Source of the DNA: CAZLMW01 sp964560875 | GTDB taxonomy: Bacteria > Myxococcota_A > UBA9042 | Direction of reading: 5' to 3' | Length of the DNA: 64,000 bases | NCBI GenBank assembly: GCA_964560875.1 | Contig: CAZLMW010000001.1 | Location: 62,001 to 126,000 of the forward strand | Shown here: piece by piece, positions 41,900-51,706 of the stretch | How the letters are laid out: each line of letters opens with the position of its first letter | Numbering within the stretch: position 1 is the stretch's first letter | Position numbers and translations under genes: made by a program | Notes under the pieces: model-generated | Databases searched by the model: none | What the model saw: the letters and a program-made list of their open reading frames with translations, nothing else | Told to the model about the DNA's origin: nothing

Positions 41900-43381
41900 T
41901 CAGCTGCGGGACGTGCGACGCCGGCCTTTCTCGTCGCTTTCTTCGTGCTTGGCGAGCTTGTACCGGAAAGACCGGAAGCTCATACCGAGCAATTGAGCGG
42001 CTTCGGTCTTGTTACCGCCGGTGACGCGCATGGCCGACTGCATCAGGCCCAGCTCGAGCTCGGCCAGGAGGGTTTCGATGTCGACGTGCGCGTTGTCTCG
42101 GTCGATGTAGCGGTCGATGCCGTCGAGGAACCAACGAACGAGCTCGGTCGGTTCGAGGGCGATCGGCGGAATCGTCTCCTCCCGGCGGAAGAATCCATCT
42201 TCGAACAGCTCTGATGAACCGGGATCGGGCAGATACGTCGGCGTGATCTCGTCGCTGTTTTCAAGCGCCACGGCGCGCTCGATCACGTTTTCGAGTTCGC
42301 GCACGTTGCCCAGGTAGGGGAGTTGAATCAGGACGTTGTCGGCTTCGGGCGTGAAGCCCTTGAACGCGCGTCCAAAGCGCTGGTTCATCTCGCGCAGGAA
42401 GTGGCGGGCGAGGGGCAGGATATCGTCGCGGCGCTCCCGCAGCGGCGGGATGCGGATCTGGATGACGTTGAGCCGATAGTAGAGGTCGGCCCGAAAACGT
42501 CCGTCTTGCACTGCGCCCCGAAGGTCCTTGTGCGTTGCCGCCACGACACGCACATCGATGGACGTCTCCTTGGTGCTGCCGACGGGCGTCACTGTGCGTT
42601 CCTGCAAAACGCGCAGCAGTTTGACCTGCAGCCCCACGTCGAGCTCGCCGATCTCGTCCAGGAAGATGGTGCCGCCATTGGCCGCTTCGAACAGGCCCTT
42701 CTTATCCTTGGTCGCGCCGGTGAACGAGCCTTTGACGTGGCCGAACAACTCCGACTCCATCAGCTGGCCGGGGATCGCTCCGCAGTTGATCGGCACGAAC
42801 GGACGCCGCGAACGATCGCTGCGGGCGTGGAGCATGCGCGCCGCGACTTCCTTGCCCGTCCCGGACTCGCCGGTGAGCAGCACGTTGGACGGCGTGGGGC
42901 CGACCTTGCTGATCATCTCGTCGACTTCGGCCATCGACGCGCTGGCGTAGGTGAGGTCGACGCGGCGTTTGCCGTGCTGTTCGATGCGCTGGCGGAGCTT
43001 GCGGTTTTCGACGGCGAGCGCCTGCTTTTCCAAGCATTTCTCGACGACGACGCGCACCTCGTCGAGCTGAAACGGCTTGACCAGGTAGTCGTACGCGCCT
43101 TTGCGCATCGCTTCCAAGGCCGTTTCCGTGGTCGAATAGGCGGTCATGACGATCGCCTGCACGGGGATTTTGCGTTCCTGGATGATGTCGAGCAGGTCGA
43201 GCCCGCCCATCCGCGGCATCCGGATATCGGTGAGCACGATGTCGTAGGTGTTCTGTTGCAGCAGCTCGAGACCGACCAGGCCGTTTTCGGCGACCTCGAT
43301 GTCGTGGCCTTCCTTGCGCAAGAAGATCGTCAGGAACTGCCGGATGGAGAGGTCGTCGTCGACGATGAGCAGGCGCGCCAT
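41900..43381 (-). CDS. pilR: Sigma-54-dependent response regulator PilR
   Basis: 493 residues. Receiver domain (1-120) with phosphorylation Asp52 in LTDIRMP and a VKPF lysine. AAA+ domain (about 145-375) with Walker A GESGTGKE, the sigma-54 contact loop as GSFTGA (Ser for the usual Ala) and Walker B GTIFLDEIGEL. C-terminal Fis-type helix-turn-helix with GGNKTEAAQLLGMSFRSFRYKL. The usual PWPGNVREL segment reads LPYLGNVRELENVIERA. It would activate pilA by binding the boxes upstream of its promoter. The gene follows pilS by 59 bases. Confidence 0.93.
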   Translation of the reverse strand: MARLLIVDDDLSIRQFLTIFLRKEGHDIEVAENGLVGLELLQQNTYDIVLTDIRMPRMGGLDLLDIIQERKIPVQAIVMTAYSTTETALEAMRKGAYDYLVKPFQLDEVRVVVEKCLEKQALAVENRKLRQRIEQHGKRRVDLTYASASMAEVDEMISKVGPTPSNVLLTGESGTGKEVAARMLHARSDRSRRPFVPINCGAIPGQLMESELFGHVKGSFTGATKDKKGLFEAANGGTIFLDEIGELDVGLQVKLLRVLQERTVTPVGSTKETSIDVRVVAATHKDLRGAVQDGRFRADLYYRLNVIQIRIPPLRERRDDILPLARHFLREMNQRFGRAFKGFTPEADNVLIQLPYLGNVRELENVIERAVALENSDEITPTYLPDPGSSELFEDGFFRREETIPPIALEPTELVRWFLDGIDRYIDRDNAHVDIETLLAELELGLMQSAMRVTGGNKTEAAQLLGMSFRSFRYKLAKHEESDEKGRRRTSRS

Positions 43382-43440
43382 GCGGCAACTCTACACGGAT
43401 TTTGCGGTGCGAGAACCCGACTTCGCCGTACTGCTCGGCC

Positions 43441-45213
43441 TCAGGCAGCAACGTGCGCGTCAGGCTGAGATTCCGCGGCCGGTTTTTGGCGCCGCGGCAG
43501 CTCGACGACAAATCGTGCGCCGCCATAGCTTCCAGTAACGACCGCGACCTGGCCGCCATGGCGCTCGGCGATGCGCCGCACCAATGCCAGTCCGAGGCCG
43601 GTGCCTTCACCCTTGGTCGTAAAGAACGGCTCGAAGATGTGCTCGGCGTCCACCGCCATGACTCCTGGACCGCTGTCATCGACGCACAGCATCAGTTGCT
43701 CGTCCCGCGCGTGGAGCTCAACGCCCACGACACGATCCTCGACTTCGAGCACCGCCTGCAGCGCATTTGTCAGCAGATTCCACACCAGCGAGGCGATGCG
43801 CATCTGGTCGGCCTCGACGCTGTAATCGGCGCTTTCGTCGGCGCTGAACTCGAGCTCGACGCCGTACTCGGCAAGACGCGGATCTTGTTGAAAGGCCTGC
43901 AGTTTCTCGCGAACCACTTGCAGCAGATCGAACCTGGCCATCGCGCTCTTGCCCGGTCGCGCAAAGTCGAGGAAGTCGCCGATCCAGGTCGAAAGTTGCC
44001 CCGTCTCGCGCACCGCGATGTCCATGAGTTGGCGGGACGGCTCGTCGACGTCGATCACGTCTTTGAGCATCTGCACCGAACCTGAGATCGACGCGAGCGG
44101 ATTGCGTATCTCGTGGGCCACGGCCATCGCCATTTCACCGATTGCGGCGAGACGTTCACGGCTGCGGTGCTGCACTTCACGGGCGCGGACCTCGGTGATG
44201 TCGCGCAGCAAGACGATTGTGCCATCGATGCTTTCGGGGCCGCGTAGACGGGCGGTTCGCACGGCCAGAATCTGATCGCGGCTGTCGAGGTGACGAACGA
44301 TCTCGCCCGGCTCTTCATCGTCCCGCTCGGGGCGCAGGATCTCGACGGTCTGGTTGGCGACGGGCTGGTCGGCCAACTCTGGTAGAAGCTCGATCAGGGG
44401 CTTGCCCAAAACGGCTTGGCGCGGTCGCCCAAGCACGCTGCAAAACGCAGGGTTGCAATTGGTGATGACGCCGTTGGAGGCGACGGTCGCGAGGCCATCG
44501 GGCAGCGACGACACGACGTCTTCATAGCGGACACGCAGAGCGGCGAGTTCGCGGCGTTCGGCCTCTTCGCGGGTCCGCGCGCGGGCCAGTTCAAGCACGA
44601 ATTTGCTGCTCAGAAGCGCGGTTCCGTACAGCGCGCCGACCTGGACGACCAGCGTGACCAGGACCCCGAACGGCGATGGCGGTGTGCGCGGTCCGAGCGA
44701 GCGAAGCCAACCGGCTGTGTAGGGCTCCATGTCGATGGCGACGACCTGCATATCGAACAGCGCGATGACACAAAGCAGCGCGGAGCTGGCGCTGGCCGCG
44801 ACGAATGCGCCTTTTCGTTCCAGCAAAGCAGCGCCGGAGAGCACCGCTAGCGGCATCCCAAAGAGGAAGACCGACTCGGTGCCGTGCGTAATGGCCACCA
44901 TCGAGGTGGCGAGCATGACGTCGACCGTGAGCGTGATCCAGGCCAGCCAGATCGCGAACTTTGCGGCGAGCAGGTAGGTGCCCAGCAGCGCGACGAAGCT
45001 CAGAACGAAGAAGGCCGTGACGACCTGGTAGAGCACCACTTCGGGGACATCGGTGATGCCCTGCGGACCCATGCCGAGGTCCATGCCGATGCCGAACATC
45101 AACAGGCCGGACAGCGCGACGACACGCGCCAAAGTGGTCCACTTGATGCGGCCCACCCAATCGGCGGTCGCCGGGGGCAGAGCGACGGGTTCGGTTGTGG
45201 TCTCTGCGGTCAA
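43441..45213 (-). CDS. pilS: Membrane sensor histidine kinase PilS
   Basis: 590 residues. Six or so N-terminal membrane helices (about 25-205), a PAS domain (about 235-340, with DGLATVASNGVITNCNPAFC), the phosphoacceptor region AVAHEIRNPLASISGSVQML with the His, and the ATPase domain with NLLTNALQAVLE, VDDSGPGV and GTGLGLALVRRI. It phosphorylates PilR. In Pseudomonas PilS senses pilin in the membrane, and its position here supports the same pairing. The start is a TTG at 45213, 27 bases after the pilC stop; no better start is visible. Confidence 0.92.
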   Translation of the reverse strand: MTAETTTEPVALPPATADWVGRIKWTTLARVVALSGLLMFGIGMDLGMGPQGITDVPEVVLYQVVTAFFVLSFVALLGTYLLAAKFAIWLAWITLTVDVMLATSMVAITHGTESVFLFGMPLAVLSGAALLERKGAFVAASASSALLCVIALFDMQVVAIDMEPYTAGWLRSLGPRTPPSPFGVLVTLVVQVGALYGTALLSSKFVLELARARTREEAERRELAALRVRYEDVVSSLPDGLATVASNGVITNCNPAFCSVLGRPRQAVLGKPLIELLPELADQPVANQTVEILRPERDDEEPGEIVRHLDSRDQILAVRTARLRGPESIDGTIVLLRDITEVRAREVQHRSRERLAAIGEMAMAVAHEIRNPLASISGSVQMLKDVIDVDEPSRQLMDIAVRETGQLSTWIGDFLDFARPGKSAMARFDLLQVVREKLQAFQQDPRLAEYGVELEFSADESADYSVEADQMRIASLVWNLLTNALQAVLEVEDRVVGVELHARDEQLMLCVDDSGPGVMAVDAEHIFEPFFTTKGEGTGLGLALVRRIAERHGGQVAVVTGSYGGARFVVELPRRQKPAAESQPDAHVAA

Positions 45214-45240
45214 GGTCGCATCAGCCGAGGCGGTGCCGGA

Positions 45241-46446
45241 TCAGTGGTCACCCATGGTGAAGATCGGCATATACATGCCCAACATGACGGTGCCGATGAT
45301 GCCGCCGAGCACAACCATGATGAGCGGTTCCATGACTGCGGACAGGCCATCGACAGCTTCGTCGACTTCCGCGTCGTAGAAGTCGGCGATCTTGGTGAGC
45401 ATGACGTCCATTGCGCCGGTCGCTTCACCGACCGCGATCATCTGCACAACCATCGATGGGAAGACCTGCGTCTCCATCAGCGGGCCGGTCATGTTCTTGC
45501 CCTCGGAGATCTTGCCGCGCGTGTAATCCAGCGCCCGCTCCACGACCAGGTTACCCGACGTCTTGCCGACGACCTCGAGCGCATCGAGGATCGGCACGCC
45601 GGCGCTGACGAGAGTGCCGAGCGTTCGGGTGAAACGTGCGACGGCAGCCTTGCGAATGACGTTTCCGACGAGCGGCGAGTTGAAGAGGATCTTGTCGCGA
45701 ATAAACGGACCTTCCTTGGTCTTCATCAGCAGCTTGTAGACCGCGACGGTGGCGGCGATGCCACCGAAGATGTACGGAATCGCGGCCGTGAACTCCTTGG
45801 AGATCGTCACCAGCATCTCGGTAATCGCAGGCAGCGACGATTTACCCATCGAGCGGAACGTATCGGCGAACGTCGGCACCACCTTCCAGAGCAGGCCTGC
45901 CGTAATCGCCATCGCGACGGTGAGCACGGTGGCGGGATATTTCATCGCGCCTTTGACCTTGGCCTTCGTCTCTGCGCTCTTTTCGATGTACTCCGCGAGG
46001 CGGTTCATAATCGTGTCGAGGATGCCGCCGAGCTCTCCGGCAGTGACGAGGTTGACGTACAACTCCTCGAAGACCTTTGGATAGGAGCCGAGCGCGTCGC
46101 TGAACGATTGGCCCGACTCGACCTTGGATTTCACGCCAAGGATGGTCTTCTTGAGCTGGACGTTGGGCTCTTGGCCACCGAGCAGCTCCAAGCATTTCAC
46201 CAGGGGGAGACCGGCGTCGATCATCGTCGCCATCTGACGCGTGAAGATGACCATCGACTTCATCGGGATCTTGTCGGTGATCCCGGGGATGACGATTTCG
46301 ATGCTTTGTTGTTTCTTGCTGAGCTTGAACGGCTTGATGCCGCCGGCAACCAGCTTGGCGCGCGCGTCTTCCTTGGAGTCGGCTTCGATCTCGCCGGACT
46401 TGAAGTCGCCCTCGACGCTGTTGCCTTCGAATTCAAACATCGCCAT
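45241..46446 (-). CDS. pilC: Type IV pilus inner-membrane platform protein PilC
   Basis: 401 residues with two GspF-type domains. Signatures: FTRQMATMIDAGLPLVKCLELL, FEELYVNLVTAGELGGILDTIM, FTRTLGTLVSAGVPILDALEVV and MIAVGEATGAMDVMLTKIADFY. Three membrane segments. It anchors the pilus assembly ATPases at the inner membrane. It is the first gene of the pilC-pilS-pilR-pilA block in the window; in Myxococcus pilB and pilT precede it, but here a divergent kinase gene occupies that place. Confidence 0.95.
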   Translation of the reverse strand: MAMFEFEGNSVEGDFKSGEIEADSKEDARAKLVAGGIKPFKLSKKQQSIEIVIPGITDKIPMKSMVIFTRQMATMIDAGLPLVKCLELLGGQEPNVQLKKTILGVKSKVESGQSFSDALGSYPKVFEELYVNLVTAGELGGILDTIMNRLAEYIEKSAETKAKVKGAMKYPATVLTVAMAITAGLLWKVVPTFADTFRSMGKSSLPAITEMLVTISKEFTAAIPYIFGGIAATVAVYKLLMKTKEGPFIRDKILFNSPLVGNVIRKAAVARFTRTLGTLVSAGVPILDALEVVGKTSGNLVVERALDYTRGKISEGKNMTGPLMETQVFPSMVVQMIAVGEATGAMDVMLTKIADFYDAEVDEAVDGLSAVMEPLIMVVLGGIIGTVMLGMYMPIFTMGDH

Positions 46447-46620
46447 GGCGGCACCCCCGACGTCGGCCTGATCGCGGCGATAGCATAGCGCCGGCGCGGC
46501 GACCGGTCACGAACAACAACCCCAACCCGGCGTCTGTTCCCGGTCACGCCTGCAGGACGAGCCGACCAACGAACGCGAATCCTCGACAGGGATCGCGCCG
46601 GACTGCTATGTACGGCGGCC

Positions 46621-47673
46621 ATGGTCACATCGGGTGCAAATCGCTGGCTGGGCACGTGGATCGCCAAGCGCTTCAAGGTGCTGGAGTCGATCGGGCGCGG
46701 CGGCATGGCCGAGGTATTTCGGGCCCACGACACCGTCCTGACGCGCGACATTGCGATCAAGATCCTGCGCCTCGACACGGGTCGGGCCGACCGCGACCGT
46801 CCACGCCTGCTGGCTGAAGCCCGAACCGTTGCGCGCATTTGGCACCCGCATGTCGTCGCCGTTCACGATGTGGGCACAGTCAACTCCGACGTCGTCTACA
46901 TCGTGATGGAGCTCTTGCTCGGCTGCAGCGTCGCCGACCTGCTCGACAACGGCGAAGGCCTCGACGTGCCGTTTGTGCTTGAGATCGGCAGCCAAATCGC
47001 GTCGGCGTTGTGCGCGGCTCACGACATGGGCGTGCTGCACCGCGACGTCAAACCCGAGAACCTGTACCTGGTGGACAGTGTCACCGGCACAATGGGCAAG
47101 CTGCTCGACTTTTCGGTCGCCAAGACGCCGCCATCGGACAAACGCAAGCCGCTGACGACGCGCGATGTGATCTTTGGCACGCCTTATTATATGGCGCCCG
47201 AGCAGATCGACGCTGTCGACCTGACGCCCGCGGCCGATATCTATTCGCTGGGCTGTGTGCTGTACGAAATGTTGACCGGAACGCCGCCGTTCCTGGGCGA
47301 CACGCCGTTCGACGTCATGACCGAGCACCAGTTCACGCCGGCGCCGCGCGTGGATGCGACCCGCGACGACCTGCCGATCGGCCTGGCCGACCTCATCGCG
47401 CAGATGCTGGACAAAGAAGCGACCAATCGCCCCGCCGGCGCCGACGAGGTGATGGAACGGCTCACGGCGATGCTCGAGGCGATCGAGGAACGCAGGATCC
47501 GGCGGCTCGCGGATATCGAAAAAGCGCCCACAACAGCGGCGTACAGCACGATTGCGGACCTCGCGCGCGTGCCTGGCCCGGACCCCCGACGCACGACAGC
47601 TCGCAACCTTGAAGGCCTGCTCGATATCGACGCCGCGACCGCCCCGCTGGGCACCACCAAACGCGACAAATAG
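46621..47673 (+). CDS. Hanks-type Ser/Thr protein kinase
   Basis: 350 residues, soluble. Kinase domain about residues 18-290: glycine loop IGRGGMAEVF, ATP lysine Lys47 in AIKIL, catalytic loop LHRDVKPENL, and APE-type motif YYMAPEQID. The DFG motif is changed to DFS (LLDFSVAK). Asp is retained, so activity is likely. The C-terminal 60 residues are a polar tail with several Thr/Arg. No membrane segment. It is divergent from pilC with about 170 bases between, and convergent with the large kinase gene. Confidence 0.88.
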   Translation: MVTSGANRWLGTWIAKRFKVLESIGRGGMAEVFRAHDTVLTRDIAIKILRLDTGRADRDRPRLLAEARTVARIWHPHVVAVHDVGTVNSDVVYIVMELLLGCSVADLLDNGEGLDVPFVLEIGSQIASALCAAHDMGVLHRDVKPENLYLVDSVTGTMGKLLDFSVAKTPPSDKRKPLTTRDVIFGTPYYMAPEQIDAVDLTPAADIYSLGCVLYEMLTGTPPFLGDTPFDVMTEHQFTPAPRVDATRDDLPIGLADLIAQMLDKEATNRPAGADEVMERLTAMLEAIEERRIRRLADIEKAPTTAAYSTIADLARVPGPDPRRTTARNLEGLLDIDAATAPLGTTKRDK

Positions 47674-47698
47674 TCGGCTAGAACGGATCTGCCCCGGG

Positions 47699-50600
47699 TT
47701 AGCCCAGCAGCGTTGGACGCTTGCGTCGACGACGTTTGCGCAGGCGAACCGCCAAAGAGTGCAGCGCCTTTTCCGCGTCGTCCTGGATGCGCGGATCATC
47801 GGTCAGTACGTGCACGCGTTTGTAGAGACTCATCGCCTCTTCGAGCGCACCAACCTGCGCCGCGGCAAGGCCGGTACGCGCCAGCATGATCGCGGCGTCT
47901 TCGGGCTGGCCACCCATCTCGAGGTGGTAGGCGATGTGCAGCGCTTCTTCGAGATCCTGACGCCCCTGCTCGGCCATCCACGCGGCGACCCGACGGTGGT
48001 AACCGCGGCGCTTTCGGGGCGGCAACATGTCGTACGCAACCCGCCAGCGGAGCGACGAGCTGAGGCGATATTCGGGCTCATGGTCGTAGCGGCTGGTGGC
48101 GGTGCGGGTGATGAATCCGCGCTGAACAAGCATCTGCAGCGATTCGTCCACGTCGTTGAGGCCGAGCATCTGCAGCGCCCCGTGCCAAAACACGCGTCCA
48201 ACGACCACGGCGGCAGCAAAAACCGCGCGCACATGTTCGGGCAACGTGTCGATGAGCTCGTGGACGGCTGCGCTGATCGAGTTGGGCTCGAGCGTCGGTG
48301 AACGTTCGCGAACCAGCCGCCACTCGGCGTGCGAGAACTCGATACCTCCGGACACAGCGAGAACCGCGATCAACTCAGCGGCGAGAAACGGGTTGCCGGC
48401 GGCATGTTCGCGCAGCCATGCGAGGAGCTTCGGATTCACCGGCGCGCTCAACAGGCCGCGAACCAGCTGATCGAGCGCGTCGTCAGACAGGCACTTGAGG
48501 GACAGGTGGACGTCGGCGACCAGCGGTTCGGAACCACCGGCTGCGCGACGGGCGAGACTGGCGCGAGGTGCGGCGGACTCCTCGAAATCGCTCGCGGTGC
48601 CGACGACGAGAATCGGTGCGCCGGCGACGAGCTTGCTGAGATCGCTGAAGAACGCGCGGCTCTGGTGGTCCATGAATTGCGCGTTTCGCACCAGGATCAA
48701 GACCGGCTTGCACATCGCGAGGCGTTGAAAATACGTGGCCAATGCCTCGGTCATGGCGCGGCGACCGGCCTCGTTCTGGTTGCGGTGCAGCGCGGTGCGG
48801 GCCGGGTCGTGAATGTCGAACGCGGGTAGGGCGGCGATCGTGTCGGCGACGTTGCGGGCCTCTCCTTCCTCGCGCTCGGTCATCTGCCGGGCACCAAAGC
48901 GGGTGAACGCCGCGGTGACCATGCGCCACAGCTTCTCGCGCGCCGATGCGGCGGTGTCCGTCTCCTGCACAGCGGCCCGCAAGCGAATCATCTCCACGAG
49001 GACGGCATACGGCAGATCGCGTCGAATCGGCTGGCAGGTGACCTCGAGCAGTACAAAGACCTTGATCGGATGCTGTTTCACTTGGGCGCGGAAGGCGTCG
49101 AGCAGCAGGTTCTTGCCCATGCCGGCCGGCCCGCTGATGAGGCAGGTGAGCGGGCGACTGCGGACCTCGATGTCGTCGAGAAGCGTCCACAAGCGAGCGA
49201 GCTCGACCTCGCGACCGGTCAGCGGGAAGGAGCTTGTCCAGGGATCGCAGAGCAGCAAGAGATCGTGGTGCTGCTCGCGGACATACGTCGCTTCCTGCGC
49301 GTCGCGGTGGCCGTCGAGCCGGGCGATCAAGATGTAAGGGCCAACCGGTAACCTGCACCCGACGATGGGCGTCACGCCGATCTCGTATTGGGGACTGATG
49401 CCGCCGTGATCGGCGCGGTATTCGGCGAATGGAATGGCGTAGACGACGGCGCCCGATGGCTGGGAGCGCACCTGCAACGTGCCCCAACCGGCGGTCATGC
49501 CGGCGGCCTCCAACTCTTCGGCCTCCAGCTCATGGGCCAAACGCGCGAAGAAGAGCTTTGTGGCGCTGTCTTCGTGGGCCTCGGCCTCGTCATGGCGATC
49601 CCAGTAGAGGCGGATCAACAGCTGCCGGGCTTGTTCGTGGTCCACGGCGTCGACAGCCTGCCGCAGCAGCTCCGTGACGATGCCAAATGAGTGCGCGTAG
49701 AGGACGTCGAGGACCTGGAGGCGGTGGCGCAGGGCCCACAGTTGCTGCTTGGCGCTTTGCTCGTCCCATGGCCTGACGACGCGAGCGAGATAGGCCTCTT
49801 CTTGGAGGAGGAACTCGCGCTCGACCTTCATCTCCTCGTAGCGCTGCATTTCGTCGAGCGCGCGCGCATGACAGCCGTCCGCTCGCTCACGACGACGGGC
49901 CCTTTCCTCTTCACCGGCGAGAAAACGTTCCAGCGCGTCCGCCACCTCGCTCATCGTCGCGGGCCGATCGTCCGGTTGCTTGTGCAGCATCCGCATCGCG
50001 AGGTCGGCCAATTCGGGCGGGACATTTCGCTCTCGGGCGACGGTCACGGGCGAAAGTGGCGTGATGTTCTTGACCGCTTCGAGGGTCTGCTGGCCGGTTT
50101 CGCCGCCGTAGGGCCGCTGCAGGGCAAGCACTTCGTACAGCATGACGCCGAGCGAATAGATGTCGGAGCGGGAGTCGACGCGGCTGTCCTGTCCGGCGGC
50201 CTGCTCGGGGCTCATGTACGCGGGTGTACCCACGATCAGCCCCTCGGCGCCGGCCGGACGTGATCCGCTCAGACGCTTGGCGATACCCCAGTCCATGACC
50301 TGCACCTCGCCGAGCTCGCCGATGAGGATGTTTTCGGGCTTGAGATCGCGGTGCACAACGCCCTTGCCGTGGGCATACTGCAGACCCTGGGCGATCTGTT
50401 TGAAGATGCCGACGAGGCGCCGGATGCCAAAGCGCGACTCGGTCTCTTTGTCGCCGATCTGCAGGCGGGCAACGACCTCACCGAGGGTGGTGTGGTCGAC
50501 GAGCTTCATCGTGTAGTAGGTGGTGCCGTCGTCGCGCTCGCCGATGTCGTAGACAGGGATGATCGCGGGGTGCTCAAGCGAGCCGATGATGCGCGCCTCT

Positions 50601-51055
50601 CGGCGCAGGGCGGCGATGTGTTCGGGTGATTCGGAGCGCGCGGTCCGCAGGCGTTTCATGGCGACGTCGCGGTCCATCACCTTGTCGTGAACGAGCAGCA
50701 CGTCGCCCATGCCGCCCTGGCCAAGCGTCGACACTTCCTCGTATCGATCGGCGAAGTCGTGGCGCGCGCCCCCGTCCGTCTCGAGCAGAGGGGCGCCGGT
50801 CAGATTGCGGAGCGCGTCCACCTCGCTGACGGTATTGCCTGCGTCAAACCCGGACGCAACGGTGACCGGCTCGCCTGACTCCTCCGGTTCACCGTCGCCC
50901 TGCTGGTCGCGGCGCGCGGATTCTTTGTCGAGCAATCGCTTGACGTGTTCGGCGTCGAATTGGCCGGTGGTCCGGAAGCGCTGGACACGGGTAATCGGCC
51001 CGTTGTCGGTGACGACGGTCGCATCTGCCTCGCTGTCGTTGCGCCGCTTGCCCAT
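47699..51055 (-). CDS. Large Ser/Thr kinase with AAA-type ATPase module
   Basis: 1118 residues. Acidic N-terminal 100 residues, then a kinase domain (about 105-390): LGQGGMGDVLLVHD, AMKRL lysine, VHRDLKPENILI and VMDWGIAK (DWG for DFG, common in this group). A helical region follows, then a PEGA-like beta segment (SQPSGAVVYAIPFAEY and PVGPYILIARLDGH). The rest is an AAA_16/tripartite ATPase module (from about 620) with Walker A GPAGMGKN, where Asn replaces Ser/Thr, and a C-terminal helical part with TPR-like units. Such proteins are myxobacterial signalling hubs. The altered Walker A may weaken nucleotide binding. Confidence 0.88.
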   Translation of the reverse strand: MGKRRNDSEADATVVTDNGPITRVQRFRTTGQFDAEHVKRLLDKESARRDQQGDGEPEESGEPVTVASGFDAGNTVSEVDALRNLTGAPLLETDGGARHDFADRYEEVSTLGQGGMGDVLLVHDKVMDRDVAMKRLRTARSESPEHIAALRREARIIGSLEHPAIIPVYDIGERDDGTTYYTMKLVDHTTLGEVVARLQIGDKETESRFGIRRLVGIFKQIAQGLQYAHGKGVVHRDLKPENILIGELGEVQVMDWGIAKRLSGSRPAGAEGLIVGTPAYMSPEQAAGQDSRVDSRSDIYSLGVMLYEVLALQRPYGGETGQQTLEAVKNITPLSPVTVARERNVPPELADLAMRMLHKQPDDRPATMSEVADALERFLAGEEERARRRERADGCHARALDEMQRYEEMKVEREFLLQEEAYLARVVRPWDEQSAKQQLWALRHRLQVLDVLYAHSFGIVTELLRQAVDAVDHEQARQLLIRLYWDRHDEAEAHEDSATKLFFARLAHELEAEELEAAGMTAGWGTLQVRSQPSGAVVYAIPFAEYRADHGGISPQYEIGVTPIVGCRLPVGPYILIARLDGHRDAQEATYVREQHHDLLLLCDPWTSSFPLTGREVELARLWTLLDDIEVRSRPLTCLISGPAGMGKNLLLDAFRAQVKQHPIKVFVLLEVTCQPIRRDLPYAVLVEMIRLRAAVQETDTAASAREKLWRMVTAAFTRFGARQMTEREEGEARNVADTIAALPAFDIHDPARTALHRNQNEAGRRAMTEALATYFQRLAMCKPVLILVRNAQFMDHQSRAFFSDLSKLVAGAPILVVGTASDFEESAAPRASLARRAAGGSEPLVADVHLSLKCLSDDALDQLVRGLLSAPVNPKLLAWLREHAAGNPFLAAELIAVLAVSGGIEFSHAEWRLVRERSPTLEPNSISAAVHELIDTLPEHVRAVFAAAVVVGRVFWHGALQMLGLNDVDESLQMLVQRGFITRTATSRYDHEPEYRLSSSLRWRVAYDMLPPRKRRGYHRRVAAWMAEQGRQDLEEALHIAYHLEMGGQPEDAAIMLARTGLAAAQVGALEEAMSLYKRVHVLTDDPRIQDDAEKALHSLAVRLRKRRRRKRPTLLG

Positions 51056-51203
51056 GGCTTCTCCGGGCCGGCAGAGTAGCCCCCAAAACGACGGTCGTCA
51101 CGGTCGCTCAGCACGCGTCGCACAGGGGGTAGCTAACTTGCCGGGCATGGCATCTGCGGCTATTGTCGCGCCGAATTCGACAACCCGCAGCGGAGACACG
51201 CAC

Positions 51204-51599
51204 ATGGCCAACTTCAGCCACGCCGACCTGATCGCAGCGTTCGAGTCCCAGTTCGATTATCTGAGCGCGCGGACCATCGCCGGTTTCGCGCTCAAGGCCG
51301 CGGGTCTCGCCCAGAAAGCGAAGTACGAAAACGCCGACGCAGATGCGGTTCTCGCCGGAATCGACGCCGAAGCTGGCGATCGTGCGGACGCGATCAAGAG
51401 CCGACTCGCCGCTCCTGCCCCGGCTGCCAGGGCGCCTGCCAAGCCAGCAGCCAAACCGGCGGCCAAGCCAGCAGCCAAACCGGCGGCGAAGAAAGACGAC
51501 ACCAAGAAGGACGCAGCCAAGGCCGATGGCGCCAAAGCCGCTCCCGCCAAGAAGGCCCCGGCGAAGAAAGCGCCCGCCAAAAAGCCCGCCGCCAAGTAG
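51204..51599 (+). CDS. Small protein with histone-H1-like Ala/Lys/Pro tail
   Basis: 131 residues. A folded N-terminal part (1-70: ANFSHADLIAAFESQFDYLS, then FALKAAGLAQKAKYENADAD) is followed by a tail from about residue 72 made of PAAK, APAKKA and related units, ending PAKKPAAK. Such tails bind DNA nonspecifically in histone H1 and bacterial H1-like proteins. The ATG at 51204 has GGAGA seven bases upstream, preferred over an in-frame ATG 19 codons earlier. The N-terminal domain contains nothing I recognise as a DNA-binding motif. It may be nucleoid-associated; this is inferred from the tail. Confidence 0.78.
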   Translation: MANFSHADLIAAFESQFDYLSARTIAGFALKAAGLAQKAKYENADADAVLAGIDAEAGDRADAIKSRLAAPAPAARAPAKPAAKPAAKPAAKPAAKKDDTKKDAAKADGAKAAPAKKAPAKKAPAKKPAAK

Positions 51600-51706
51600 C
51601 CCGCACCGCACCCACTCGCAGCCGCCCTTCCAGCCGCAAAAAGCGCTGGACACAGGGGTCGTTCATCCCGTTCAATGCGCCCCCCCCGCAAGCCGGGCCT
51701 CGGCGC

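Noticed and set aside
42690..42720. Loss of the sigma-54 contact loop in PilR
   Set aside because: The loop reads GSFTGA rather than GAFTGA; this is a common functional variant and the central FTGA is intact.
44884..46488. Open frame of over 530 codons on the + strand across pilS and pilC
   Set aside because: It is the shadow of two well-recognised minus-strand genes and is His/Arg/Glu-rich without motifs.
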